Shown here piece after piece: positions 9,551 to 19,171 of a DNA stretch of 64,000 bases. This DNA is from an uncultured Tenacibaculum sp. (lineage in GTDB: Bacteria > Bacteroidota > Bacteroidia > Flavobacteriales > Flavobacteriaceae). The position numbers and the translations under genes were made by a program. Position 1 is the stretch's first letter. The number at the start of each line of letters is the position of its first letter. The notes beneath the pieces are model-generated. The model was not told where the DNA came from, did not search any database, and worked only from the letters and a program-made list of their open reading frames with translations. Location of the stretch: contig NZ_CANNBW010000008.1 of NCBI RefSeq assembly GCF_947502995.1, positions 62,001-126,000 of the forward strand, read 5' to 3'.

Positions 9551-11611
9551 TTATAAAATTTTCTTTACAATAAATTCACATCTTCTATTTATTTCATGTT
9601 GTTCTTCTGTACAAGATTCTTCGGTTTTACACTTTACAAGAGGTTGTGTTTCACCATAACCAATTGCAGAAATTCTATCAGGTTCAATACCGCTTTCCAT
9701 GAAATACATACGAACTGCTGTTGCTCTTTTTTGAGATAATTCTAAGTTATAACGATTATTACCTCTTATATCTGAATGTGTTCCTACCTCAACAATCATA
9801 TCAGGGTATTTTTTCATTAAATTAATAACTCGATCAATAGCTTTTTTACTATCTCGTCTTAAATACCATAAATTATAATCGAAACTGATTTCGTCTGTCT
9901 TAATAACTATTCTATCTTTTTGCTTTTCTATATCTTTTTCTTTTTCAACGATTTCTTTTCGTTTTTTATCCTTTACAAATTTTAGCTTCTCAGCATTTTT
10001 TAGTTTTAATTCTTGTTCTTTCTTTAGTTTTAAAGCAAGCACTTCTCTTTTTTCTTTCTCTATAATTGCTAAAGATTTTAAAGTCATTGAAGCATCGTTG
10101 TCTTTATTTCTAACTTTCTTTAGAAGTATTGTTTTTTGATTGGCTTTGTATCCAACTTTAGAAGCTTTAACAGTATAAGTAGTTTGGCAATTAACTTTGA
10201 ACTTGAATTTTTCACTGTTAGAAGTGTTTATCTTCGTGATTTCTTTTTGATTTTTATCTACTAAAATCAATTGTACATCATTAAGAATTACACCTGAATC
10301 TTCATCAGTAATTAATCCAGAAATTAATTGAGAACAAGGTTCAATTTTTAACGGCTTTTGTTCTATTATTTTATAAATGTCATCACTTCCTTTTCCGCCT
10401 TTTCTATTAGAAGCAAAGAAACCTTCTTTAGTTTTAGAGTTAATATTAAATGAAAAATCATCATAACCAGAATTTACAGGAAATCCGATGTTATCAGGTT
10501 TTGATATTTTTCCATCAGAAATTGAGCAAACAAATACATCTAAAGATCCAAAACCAGGGTGACCGTTAGAAGAAAAATAGAGTTTATTGTCTTCGCTTAT
10601 GTAAGGAAATTGCTCTTTGTTTGGAGTGTTTATTTTTTCTCCTAAGTTCCTTGGTTTTCCAAAACTTCCGTCATAATCAATCGTTACAGCATATAAATCA
10701 AATCCACCAAATCCACCAGGCATGTCAGAAGCAAAATATAAAGTTTTTTCATCTGAGCTTAAAGCAGGATGTTCGGTAGAGTAGGTGTTAGAATTAAAAG
10801 ATAGTGAAGTGATGTTTTTCCATTCATTATCAATAAATTCTGCTTTGTATAGTTGAACGTGAGTAACTTTTTTATCGTCTGTATTTCTTTTTCCTTTTAC
10901 TAAATTATTTCTAGTGAAGTAAGCTGTTTTTCCGTCTTTGGTAAAGATGATATTAGACTCATGTAGTTTAGAGTTAATTTTCTCTGAAAAAGGTTGTGCT
11001 ATACTGTCTCCTAAATAAATTTGATTAGTATTAACTTGATAAATATCTAAATAGTGTTGTCCATTCCATCCAAAACGTTTTCCGTAAATTTCTTTTCTTG
11101 GAGCAGCAAATATGATAGAATTACCAGTTTGAATTGCACCAAATTCAGAATCAGGAGTATTAATACCTAAATTTTCTATAGAAAAGCGATTGCCTAAAGC
11201 TTCAATATTTTCTAGATATTCAATTTCTTTTTGAAGTTGAGTGTATTTGGTTTCATCTTTAGTTTTATAGTAGTTCAGTAAAACATTATTTGCTTTCTTA
11301 TATTCACCTAATGCTTTTAATGAATTTGAAAATCGATGATAATAAATTTCAGGAACAACTTTATGGTAATTTTTAAGTAAGTAGCGATAATTTACAGTTG
11401 CTTTTTCCATGTTATATGTATAGTAGTAAGCATCTGCTAGATTTTTTATTGCTTCAAAACTTTCTCTTTCTTTTAAAGCTTTTTCATACAAAGGAATAGC
11501 TTCGGTATAAAATGTTCTTTCAAAATATTTATGCGCTCTTTTAAGAGATTGACTTTGAGAAAAGCAAATAAAAACAGAACTGAATAGTAGTAAAAAACTT
11601 ATTTTCTTCAT
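9551..11611 (-). CDS. OmpA family protein with TPR and PD40 repeats (T9SS/gliding cassette)
   Basis: A 686-residue envelope protein. After a signal peptide come TPR-like helices (about 25-140), PD40/WD40-like propeller repeats (about 190-410, e.g. GGFGGFDLYAV, GHPGFGSLDVF), a carboxypeptidase-regulatory-like beta domain (about 425-510), a charged Lys/Glu linker, and a C-terminal OmpA peptidoglycan-binding domain (EVGTHSDIRGNNRYNLELS; ISAIGYGETQP). This architecture resembles PorE-like proteins of type IX secretion. It is the third gene of a cassette, 10 bases downstream of the PorP/SprF gene, and presumably ties the outer-membrane partner to the cell wall. Confidence 0.85.
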   Translation of the reverse strand: MKKISFLLLFSSVFICFSQSQSLKRAHKYFERTFYTEAIPLYEKALKERESFEAIKNLADAYYYTYNMEKATVNYRYLLKNYHKVVPEIYYHRFSNSLKALGEYKKANNVLLNYYKTKDETKYTQLQKEIEYLENIEALGNRFSIENLGINTPDSEFGAIQTGNSIIFAAPRKEIYGKRFGWNGQHYLDIYQVNTNQIYLGDSIAQPFSEKINSKLHESNIIFTKDGKTAYFTRNNLVKGKRNTDDKKVTHVQLYKAEFIDNEWKNITSLSFNSNTYSTEHPALSSDEKTLYFASDMPGGFGGFDLYAVTIDYDGSFGKPRNLGEKINTPNKEQFPYISEDNKLYFSSNGHPGFGSLDVFVCSISDGKISKPDNIGFPVNSGYDDFSFNINSKTKEGFFASNRKGGKGSDDIYKIIEQKPLKIEPCSQLISGLITDEDSGVILNDVQLILVDKNQKEITKINTSNSEKFKFKVNCQTTYTVKASKVGYKANQKTILLKKVRNKDNDASMTLKSLAIIEKEKREVLALKLKKEQELKLKNAEKLKFVKDKKRKEIVEKEKDIEKQKDRIVIKTDEISFDYNLWYLRRDSKKAIDRVINLMKKYPDMIVEVGTHSDIRGNNRYNLELSQKRATAVRMYFMESGIEPDRISAIGYGETQPLVKCKTEESCTEEQHEINRRCEFIVKKIL

Positions 11612-11621
11612 AGTAACCTTT

Positions 11622-12572
11622 TTAAAAGAATCTTGGTGATTTGTCGTATCCTTTTTTTAATCCCAATGTGTCAAAATCAAACAATAGCATGAATTCATGA
11701 GTTCCAGAATTAAAGCTTCCTAAGTTATTTGTGGTGTAATCGAAAGCATATCCCATTCTTAAAGAGTCGAATACACGAAAGTTAAACATTAGACTCACAG
11801 CGTCATTAACTCTATAAGCTAAGCCTGCTTCAAATTTGTCATTATACAGAACATTTACAGCTGTATCTAATACAATTGGAGATCCTTTTACAGCTTTGGC
11901 CATAAATGATGGCTTTAATTTAAAAAGATCAGAAACTTGAAAAACATAACCACCATTTACAAACAAATGAATTTCTTCGCCACCAATACTGTTTAATCCA
12001 TTATTTTCTTCAAAATGTTCTCCTTTGACTAAGTTAGGAATAGCAGCTCCGATATAATATGTATCAGTAAAGTAAAATAAACCTGCTCCAAAGTTTACAA
12101 AAGTTTTATTTTGGTTTTCAAAAGCTAAATCAGTAGGGATGAAACCAGAACTTATATTTTCATCAGGAAACCTGAAATTATTGAAGTTGGTGTTGAAACT
12201 AGTAAAACCAGCTTTTAAACCAAATGATAATTTATGCCCTTCAGCAATGTTTATTATATAGGCAAAGTCTGCATAAAAATTATTTTCTTTTAAAACTCCA
12301 TCACCAATGTCGTCTGTAACTACAGATATACCAGCTTCTATATTATTATTTAAAGGTGCATGTACAAAAAAGTTATAGGTTTTAGGTGTTCCAACTGCAG
12401 AAGTCCATTGTCTTCTATGCATTACACCAAAATTTATAACTCCTAAATCATTTGTAACGTACGCAGGATTTACAATATTTTGGTTATACATGTATTGTGT
12501 GTATTGAGGATCTTGTTGAGAAAAGAGCTCAAAAAAGGAACAAATACAAATAAGATATATTAATTTTTTCAT
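11622..12572 (-). CDS. PorP/SprF family type IX secretion membrane protein
   Basis: A 316-residue predicted outer-membrane beta-barrel with a signal peptide. The family signature near the N-terminus is clear: QQDPQYTQYMYNQNIVNPAYV. Alternating beta strands follow, with an ending typical of PorP/SprF (FEFMLLFDF-like, GTHEFMLLFDFD). In Flavobacterium, SprF is needed for secretion of the SprB adhesin, and paralogues sit next to large CHU_C-tagged proteins. Here it lies between such a protein (ends 12582) and the OmpA protein, with 9- and 10-base gaps, so it probably serves export or surface anchoring of that partner. Confidence 0.9.
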   Translation of the reverse strand: MKKLIYLICICSFFELFSQQDPQYTQYMYNQNIVNPAYVTNDLGVINFGVMHRRQWTSAVGTPKTYNFFVHAPLNNNIEAGISVVTDDIGDGVLKENNFYADFAYIINIAEGHKLSFGLKAGFTSFNTNFNNFRFPDENISSGFIPTDLAFENQNKTFVNFGAGLFYFTDTYYIGAAIPNLVKGEHFEENNGLNSIGGEEIHLFVNGGYVFQVSDLFKLKPSFMAKAVKGSPIVLDTAVNVLYNDKFEAGLAYRVNDAVSLMFNFRVFDSLRMGYAFDYTTNNLGSFNSGTHEFMLLFDFDTLGLKKGYDKSPRFF

Positions 12573-12581
12573 TAGCTATTT

Positions 12582-15485
12582 TTATTTACTTAAGTAAATT
12601 CTTCCTTGTTTAGGTTTTAAGTTGTCTTTATTGTAGTTAAGTATATAAAAGTAAACACCACTAGTAACTTCCGATCCAGAAGCGTTTTGTCCATTCCATT
12701 TTGGATTATCAATGTTTCCTTTAAATAAAGATTGCCCGTATCTGTTAAAAATTTCTAATTCGTAATTCGGATAGAAAAATTCAATAAAAGGAATATAAAA
12801 ATCATCGTTAGTTCCGTCGTTATTTGGAGAAAATCCATCAGGAATAAAGAAGTCATAGTCTTCCGGGTTACAATCTGATAAATCGATAGTTATTGCAGTT
12901 CTTTCTCCTTCACAACCAGTTGTCGGATCTACATAAACAGCAAAGTAAGTAGTATCTTGTTCAATAGGATCGTTTTCACTTAATTCATTTCCGCCTTCAT
13001 TGGCATCATACCATAATAAATCATACCCACTAACAATTGTGATTTCTGAAGCAATATCAGTTAAAGTAGGATTGTTTAATCCACAACGTTGTGTATCACC
13101 AGTAAATTCGGGAGTAGGAGGAGTAATAACAGATGCAATAAATTCTAATCGTTCATGATGTTCACAGTCATCTATTTTTGAGACAGCAAAATAACTTTTA
13201 TTATTCTCTATAATTGTTGAAGAATCTAATATAGATCCTGCAGTATTAGCATCATACCAAATAATAGTACCAGTAGAAACGGATGCATTAAAGTCAGTTA
13301 GAGTAGGATTATCTAAACCACAAAAAGTAGGATTAGTATCAGTAGAACTAACCATTTCCGTTGTTATAATTTTGATGGTTACTACAGAACGATCTGAACT
13401 TTCACAACTATTGTTAAGATCACTAGCTGTTACAAAATATGTTTTTCCTTCCTCTAAAGCTGTATTTACATCTAAAGGAGTTGTAGTACTGGAATTTTCA
13501 TACCAAGTTAGATTTTCTCCTTCATCTACAGTAATATTATTTAGAGTTGGTTGATTAGGAAAAAAATCTGACAAACATAAAGTTTGGTTCTCTTCTAAAA
13601 CGGGAGCATCAGGAATTCCATTTATAGAGAAAGATTCTGTGAGTTCGAATTCAAATTGTGTTCTACAAGGATCAGTATCATTTTGTACACTTTTTAATAG
13701 TACATTGTAATTTCCTTGAGCTAATCCAGAAATATCTACATTGAAATTTGCATTTCCTCCTGAGAAAACAATTGTATTTTCTATAAGTTTAGTAGAACTA
13801 TTTAATTCTGTAACCTCATAAGTGATAGTATATTCACCACTACTTAAATTAGGAGCATCAATTAAGATTTTCATGTCTGTAGCATTACAAGCGTTATCTA
13901 CTTGTAGATCGAGAGTAATGTCTTCAGGAACTCTTTTGATGGTAAAAGTTTCTTCAACACAGTTTAAACCAATAGCTGTTGGAGAAGTTATATCGATTGT
14001 GTATTCTGCTATTTGTTGTGGGAAAGGTGAAAAATCTAAAGATAAAGTAGCTTTTCCATCAGTAAATAAGACATTTAAATCGTTGACTACAATTAAATCA
14101 GAATTAACATTATTAGAAACTATATAGCTAAGTGTGTGTTCACTGTTGGTGATTGTTCCATCATTGTTGGTTAATTCAGAAATTTCGATATCTATTATAT
14201 TAGTATCGAAACAAATGTCCTCTACATTAACTTTTGCGTTATAAATTGTAAAGTCAAACTCTTCAACGGTATATGTGTCGCAAATAATATTTCTGATATC
14301 TTTTATAGCCACGGTTCTTATGGTGTAGCTTCCAGAAGATAAAACAGATGAGTTAAGCTCAAATTCGTATTCAAATAACGTTCTTGTACCTAGATCATCA
14401 TCAAAAACAGAAAAGGTAACATCATTTTGTGTACCTGAATATACTACTACTCCAGTATTTTTATCTATTATTTCATAGTCTATATTATAAACCATTTGAG
14501 CTTCTTCAGAGCCTTCATGTATAATTTTAATAGTTGTGTTTTCTATATCACATAACTTTTCAACAGAGAATTTTCCAGAAACTTCAGGAATAAAAATATT
14601 GACAGTACTTGAAACTTTAGAACAAACTCCATGGATTGGAAAAACAGTATAAGTAAAAGAATAAAATCCAGGTCCAAAATCGTTGTAAATTTGCTCAACA
14701 TTGATAATGTGATCAGTTAAAGAAGTAATTTGTCCAGTGGTATCATTGTCTGACCAAATACCATCACTATCATTACCCGCTAAATAATCAAATAAATTTA
14801 AATTGCTATAGATACTTAAATCGTCAGTGTCGCAAATATTAAGATCAGAAGCAATTCCTGAATCAGAAGCTCTGTGAACTTCTAATACGATTGTAGCTGT
14901 TCTAGAGGGACACGAATCTACTGCGTCTACAGTGTAAGTTAGTGTATGTGTTCCACGACCAGCAACTGTTGCATTAAAGAAATTACCATTTAAAGCAATG
15001 GGCGGAGTTCCTGTACCAACATTCCAGGTTCCATTAATATCGGAACTTAAACTAAGTAAATCGTTATCTAAAAAAGAGAATAAATCTACAGCAGTATCAT
15101 CTTCACAAGCATTTGCTCCTCCATCTATATTGTCTTCACCAGGATATCCTCCTAAGAAAACCGTTACAGTAGCACTTTCACTACAATCATCATTCGTATA
15201 AATGAATTTATGCTCACCAAAACGATTGATACTCCATAGGTTTAATATTCCCGTACTAGAATTTAAAGCAAATCTATTTACAGGATTTTCACTAGTCCAT
15301 GTTCCTCCTGTAGTAGGTGAACCGTTTAATTGATTAAAAAGGTTAAAACGTTGGTAATTAGTGTCTGTTTCTTTATTGCAGACAGTTACAGAAGCGTCAC
15401 TTCCTGCACATTGGGAATAAGAGAAAAACACGTTTAAAAAAACTACTATAAGTAGATAAGGTAGAATATTTGGTTTGATTTTCAT
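12582..15485 (-). CDS. Large secreted protein with T9SS type B (gliding motility-associated) C-terminal domain
   Basis: A 967-residue protein with a signal peptide (cleavage around YSQC). The body consists of repeated immunoglobulin/PKD-like beta domains rich in Asp, Asn, Ser and Thr, with paired cysteines and repeats of the type TPTLTDFNASVSTGTIIWYDA. The last about 90 residues are the CHU_C/type B sorting domain (FFIPDGFSPNNDGTNDDF, then LEIFNRYGQSLFKG and SGVYFYILNY). The protein is therefore expected to be exported by the type IX system and displayed on the surface, perhaps as an adhesin. It heads the three-gene cassette with PorP/SprF and OmpA. Confidence 0.88.
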   Translation of the reverse strand: MKIKPNILPYLLIVVFLNVFFSYSQCAGSDASVTVCNKETDTNYQRFNLFNQLNGSPTTGGTWTSENPVNRFALNSSTGILNLWSINRFGEHKFIYTNDDCSESATVTVFLGGYPGEDNIDGGANACEDDTAVDLFSFLDNDLLSLSSDINGTWNVGTGTPPIALNGNFFNATVAGRGTHTLTYTVDAVDSCPSRTATIVLEVHRASDSGIASDLNICDTDDLSIYSNLNLFDYLAGNDSDGIWSDNDTTGQITSLTDHIINVEQIYNDFGPGFYSFTYTVFPIHGVCSKVSSTVNIFIPEVSGKFSVEKLCDIENTTIKIIHEGSEEAQMVYNIDYEIIDKNTGVVVYSGTQNDVTFSVFDDDLGTRTLFEYEFELNSSVLSSGSYTIRTVAIKDIRNIICDTYTVEEFDFTIYNAKVNVEDICFDTNIIDIEISELTNNDGTITNSEHTLSYIVSNNVNSDLIVVNDLNVLFTDGKATLSLDFSPFPQQIAEYTIDITSPTAIGLNCVEETFTIKRVPEDITLDLQVDNACNATDMKILIDAPNLSSGEYTITYEVTELNSSTKLIENTIVFSGGNANFNVDISGLAQGNYNVLLKSVQNDTDPCRTQFEFELTESFSINGIPDAPVLEENQTLCLSDFFPNQPTLNNITVDEGENLTWYENSSTTTPLDVNTALEEGKTYFVTASDLNNSCESSDRSVVTIKIITTEMVSSTDTNPTFCGLDNPTLTDFNASVSTGTIIWYDANTAGSILDSSTIIENNKSYFAVSKIDDCEHHERLEFIASVITPPTPEFTGDTQRCGLNNPTLTDIASEITIVSGYDLLWYDANEGGNELSENDPIEQDTTYFAVYVDPTTGCEGERTAITIDLSDCNPEDYDFFIPDGFSPNNDGTNDDFYIPFIEFFYPNYELEIFNRYGQSLFKGNIDNPKWNGQNASGSEVTSGVYFYILNYNKDNLKPKQGRIYLSK

Positions 15486-15599
15486 TTTTACAAAAGCAAT
15501 GGCTGTGTGTCACAAAACTACTATAAATTTTATAGAGTACAATTATTTAAATATTACGATTAAGTTTGACTATTTTAGCCAATCATTATAAGAGATCTG

Positions 15600-16952
15600 A
15601 TGAGAGTACATTTTATAGCAATAGGAGGTAGTGCAATGCATAATTTAGCTATCGCATTACATCAAAAAGGATATCAAGTAACTGGAAGCGATGATACTAT
15701 TCACGATCCTTCTAAATCTAGATTAGAAGCCAAAGGTTTATTGCCTGAAAATTTTGGTTGGTTTCCCGATAAGATTAATAAAGATCTTGATGCTATAATC
15801 TTGGGAATGCATGCCAAAATTGATAACCCAGAATTAATAAAAGCCCAAGAATTAGGTTTAAAAATTTATTCTTATCCAGAGTTTTTATATGAACAATCGA
15901 AGCATAAAACTCGTGTAGTTATTGGAGGTTCTCATGGGAAAACTACAATTACTTCAATGATTTTACATGTTTTAAACTACCATGATAGAGAAGTTGATTA
16001 CATGGTTGGTGCACAGTTAGACGGGTTTGAAACAATGGTGCACTTAACAGAGGAAAATGATTTTATTGTTTTAGAAGGAGATGAATATTTAAGTTCACCA
16101 ATAGATCGAAGACCAAAGTTCCATTTGTACAAGCCAAATATTGCATTGTTAAGTGGAATTGCTTGGGATCATATCAATGTGTTTCCAACTTTTGAAAATT
16201 ACACAGAGCAGTTTCAGGTTTTTACAGATTCATTAGTAAATGGAGGTATTATGGTTTACAATGAAGAAGATGAAAATGTGAAAAAAGTAGTTGAAAACTC
16301 TACAAATTCTATAAAAAAATATCCATATAGTTTGCCTGAACATTTTATAGATAGTGGGATTACTTATTTAAATACGTTAGAAGGAGATTTGCCTTTAGAT
16401 GTATTTGGGGATCATAATTTGCAAAATATAGCTGGAGCTAAATGGATCTGTCAGCATATGGGAGTAGATGAAGAAGATTTTTACGAAGCTATTATGTCTT
16501 TTAAAGGAGCGAGTAAAAGATTAGAAAAAATAGCAGAGAATGATTCTACTACTATTTTTAAAGATTTTGCACATTCACCTTCTAAGGTAAAAGCTACGAC
16601 TTCAGCTGTTAAAGATCAATATGGAAATAAGAAACTTATTGCTTGTTTAGAATTACACACCTATAGTAGCTTGAATGCAGATTTTTTATCAGAATATAAA
16701 AATACTCTTGATAAAGCAGATGAAGCTATTGTGTTTTATTCTCCGCACGCAGTTAAAATTAAACAATTAGAAGAAGTAACAGAAAAACAAATAGCAGATT
16801 CTTTTCAAAGAGAAGATTTAGTGATTTTTACTAATACAATTCAGTTTAAAGAATATTTGTTTAAAAAGAATTTAAAAGATTCTGTTTTATTGTTAATGAG
16901 TTCTGGTAATTATGGTGGTTTAGATTTTAAAGAGATTAAAAATATGATTTAA
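15600..16952 (+). CDS. mpl: Mpl-type UDP-N-acetylmuramate:L-Ala-gamma-D-Glu-meso-DAP ligase
   Basis: A 450-residue Mur ligase. The N-terminal Rossmann part begins HFIAIGGSAMHNLAIAL, the ATP-binding loop is GGSHGKTT (about 109-116), the central domain includes LEGDEYLSSPIDRRPKF, and the C-terminal domain has DFAHSPSKVKATTSAV. The Mpl family attaches recycled tripeptide to UDP-MurNAc in the cytoplasm, which re-enters peptidoglycan synthesis. MurC is similar, but the G-S-A-M-H start and DRRPKF are typical of Mpl. The gene is divergent from the T9SS cassette. Its 3' end overlaps the convergent nucleotidyltransferase gene by 17 bases. Confidence 0.85.
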   Translation: MRVHFIAIGGSAMHNLAIALHQKGYQVTGSDDTIHDPSKSRLEAKGLLPENFGWFPDKINKDLDAIILGMHAKIDNPELIKAQELGLKIYSYPEFLYEQSKHKTRVVIGGSHGKTTITSMILHVLNYHDREVDYMVGAQLDGFETMVHLTEENDFIVLEGDEYLSSPIDRRPKFHLYKPNIALLSGIAWDHINVFPTFENYTEQFQVFTDSLVNGGIMVYNEEDENVKKVVENSTNSIKKYPYSLPEHFIDSGITYLNTLEGDLPLDVFGDHNLQNIAGAKWICQHMGVDEEDFYEAIMSFKGASKRLEKIAENDSTTIFKDFAHSPSKVKATTSAVKDQYGNKKLIACLELHTYSSLNADFLSEYKNTLDKADEAIVFYSPHAVKIKQLEEVTEKQIADSFQREDLVIFTNTIQFKEYLFKKNLKDSVLLLMSSGNYGGLDFKEIKNMI

Positions 16953-17988
16953 TTCTTTTTATCATATAAGTAAAGTATTCTTTTCTATAGAATGCTCTAA
17001 GGAATTTATTGGAAATAGATAGAAAGCGTATTTTGTTTTTTGTTTTACTTCGATATCTTTTTCTAAATTCATTATCGTCAATTAATTTTAGGAATAACTT
17101 GGTATAGTCATTCGTTTTTTTGTTTTTTTTGAAAGTTATAAACTCAGAGTTGGTAGTTATTTTAGTTGCTGCGAGGAAATTATTTAAATGAGGAAAAAGT
17201 TTTTTATTAGAACTTAAAGTATTTGTATGTGTATCTGCTTTTTGAGATAATAAGTATAAATCATATACATTTCTTAGTGAAATGTCATTATAGTATTGTC
17301 CATGATCATTTATTTGTTTGGCTATTATAGTAAGTTTTACTTGATCAATGTAGTTTAAAAAATGAAAATTATCCTTTTTAAATAAATTAGAGCTTATAGT
17401 TTTATAATTAAAATCTTTAGCAAACTTAGGAATAGTCATCTCTTTATGAACTTCAATTCTTGAAATCTTATTTTTATGGACAAGAGGAGAGAGGTGTCTG
17501 TGAATTTCAGAATAATCATTGTGCGTTTTTTTATATGAAGCTTTAATAATTATTTCGTATGCTTCAAACACTTCTTTAGTAGAAAAGAGAATGTCAATAT
17601 CTCCAACCATTCTCTCAGCAATATCGTTATACAGACCTTCAAGTAAATTACCTGTTCCTTTTAAAAAAATAGGAGTGATATTATGAGAAAGTAACAATTC
17701 ATTAATCTCTTTGGCTTGCTGAATTATTTGTGTATTACGTTCTCGATTTAAATCAGTAATATGTTTCATATATCCGACCAAATCTTCAGGTAAATATTTT
17801 AAAAAGTCAGCTTTTCTTAAATTACAATATAAAGCAGGAAAAACATAATGTTCTGTACTAAGCTTAACAACATTGTTCCAATCAACAGTATTGTTTTTTA
17901 AATGATCTTCTACAATACGTTTATTATGAGCTTCATGATTTATAGTTAAACACTTTCCAACAAAAAATAATGTTTCTTTATATGTCAT
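16936..17988 (-). CDS. NTP_transf_5-type nucleotidyltransferase family protein
   Basis: A 350-residue cytoplasmic protein. The pattern of the uncharacterised nucleotidyltransferase family (PF14907 type) is visible: FLKGTGNLLEGLY, followed by ERMVGDIDILF, where the G-D-x-D is the metal-binding NTase signature, and later SEIHRHLSPLVHKNKISRIEVHKE. The start overlaps the stop of the upstream HPr-kinase-like gene by 11 bases, which implies translational coupling. Members of this family are often found with HPr-kinase-like and PqqD-like proteins in peptide or polysaccharide modification loci. The substrate is unknown. Confidence 0.75.
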   Translation of the reverse strand: MTYKETLFFVGKCLTINHEAHNKRIVEDHLKNNTVDWNNVVKLSTEHYVFPALYCNLRKADFLKYLPEDLVGYMKHITDLNRERNTQIIQQAKEINELLLSHNITPIFLKGTGNLLEGLYNDIAERMVGDIDILFSTKEVFEAYEIIIKASYKKTHNDYSEIHRHLSPLVHKNKISRIEVHKEMTIPKFAKDFNYKTISSNLFKKDNFHFLNYIDQVKLTIIAKQINDHGQYYNDISLRNVYDLYLLSQKADTHTNTLSSNKKLFPHLNNFLAATKITTNSEFITFKKNKKTNDYTKLFLKLIDDNEFRKRYRSKTKNKIRFLSISNKFLRAFYRKEYFTYMIKRIKSYF

Positions 17989-19108
17989 CGTTAAGTAAAT
18001 TTTTAATGGTTTTTACCATTTTTTCATTATCAGAGTAAGTTAAACGATAACATTTGGTATTCGAGAACCATTTCAAAAATACTTTTACATTTTCAGGTTT
18101 ACTTGAAATCCAAGAATCTGGGACTAGCTGTTCGAAAGCTTCTAATTTAGAAATAGAATTAAAGTCTAAATCACTATTTTTCTCATATTTAATAAAAACA
18201 AGATCGTTGCAAGGCAAGTTGTAATCAGAGGTGTTTGTTTTTGGAGGTAAAAAACGAACAATTTTATTTAATCTTTTGAAATGAAACTCAGCAGAAGTTT
18301 CTAATTCAGGATACATAGGTAGTAAAGTTTCCAAACTATTTTTCTTTATAGAAATCGCAGAAGGAAATGTATAAACATTTTGTTTGTTAATATCTATAGG
18401 AACAAAGTCATCGGCTAAACAAGTTAAACCGTTTGCTTGTAAAATTGCTAGAGATGTGCTTTTTCCGTTACCGGAATCACCTAATAGAAGTAAAGATTTA
18501 TTTTTATTACCTAATCCTGAAGCATGAAAAATTCCCATCCATTCATCTTCTGGTTTGTTGTGTATATATTGAACAATATACATTGAGAACTTTCCTTGAA
18601 AATAATGAATATCTTTTCTATGCCAAGAACCAATATGATTATCATCTATTAACAGATGAGTGATATTATCTTCCGTAAAAACTTGAAAATGATAATCATT
18701 GTCTGTTTGGTGTTCAATTTCTAAATGGGAAAATTTAGGATGGACTAAATATTCTTCAAATTCAGAAAGAAAATCTACTTTAAAAACTAAGTTGTTTATT
18801 TTGTAGAATTTGGAAATTAGAAAAGTTGGAATTTTGTATTCTCTGTTTATTTTACTTAAATCTTCATTATTCTTAATGTTGGGTAAATAAACATTTGAAT
18901 AAATCTTTTCAGTGAAATCTATGGCATCATCAAAAGAAACTTCAAGTTCTTGTTCAAGCTCTTTACTTATCTCTTCAATCGAGATTCCTTCATTTAGATT
19001 AAAAATTATTTCAGCTACTTTATTTTCTAATACGATGTATTGATTAGTATCAGAAAACCAAACAACTGATTTGTTTTCAATGTTTTCTCTAAGTAATGTA
19101 GTTTTCAT
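17978..19108 (-). CDS. PqqD-like domain fused to HPr kinase-like P-loop protein
   Basis: The N-terminus (about 10-75) resembles a PqqD/RiPP-recognition fold (VVWFSDTNQYIVLENKVAEI; SIEEISKELEQELEVSFDDA). The C-terminal part resembles HPr serine kinase, with FHASGLGN and the P-loop LLGDSGNGKSTS (about 208-219), then LADDFVPID. I chose ATG 19108 (MKTTLLREN). The upstream in-frame start at 19141 would put the coding start inside the terminator hairpin 19131-19160. ATG 19114 is the other option. It is coupled to the following nucleotidyltransferase gene. The pair resembles tailoring enzymes of lasso-peptide-like loci, but no precursor, B protein or cyclase is seen here. Confidence 0.75.
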   Translation of the reverse strand: MKTTLLRENIENKSVVWFSDTNQYIVLENKVAEIIFNLNEGISIEEISKELEQELEVSFDDAIDFTEKIYSNVYLPNIKNNEDLSKINREYKIPTFLISKFYKINNLVFKVDFLSEFEEYLVHPKFSHLEIEHQTDNDYHFQVFTEDNITHLLIDDNHIGSWHRKDIHYFQGKFSMYIVQYIHNKPEDEWMGIFHASGLGNKNKSLLLLGDSGNGKSTSLAILQANGLTCLADDFVPIDINKQNVYTFPSAISIKKNSLETLLPMYPELETSAEFHFKRLNKIVRFLPPKTNTSDYNLPCNDLVFIKYEKNSDLDFNSISKLEAFEQLVPDSWISSKPENVKVFLKWFSNTKCYRLTYSDNEKMVKTIKNLLNDDI

Positions 19109-19130
19109 TCCCATCGGGGTAAAAATAACT

Positions 19131-19161
19131 AAAAACCTCAAGAATACTCTTGAGGTTTTTT
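19131..19161 (-). terminator. Intrinsic terminator, probably bidirectional
   Basis: A perfect 12-bp stem (AAAAACCTCAAG, 19131-19142) with loop AATACT and arm 19149-19160, flanked by T-runs in both directions. It lies right after the stop of the lipoprotein gene (19172-20098) and before the start of the HPr-kinase-like gene. Confidence 0.8.
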
Positions 19162-19171
19162 ATTTATTTAG

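Noticed and set aside
19109..19141. Upstream start for the HPr-kinase-like gene
   Set aside because: The codons would lie in or next to a strong terminator hairpin, and the conserved part starts later.
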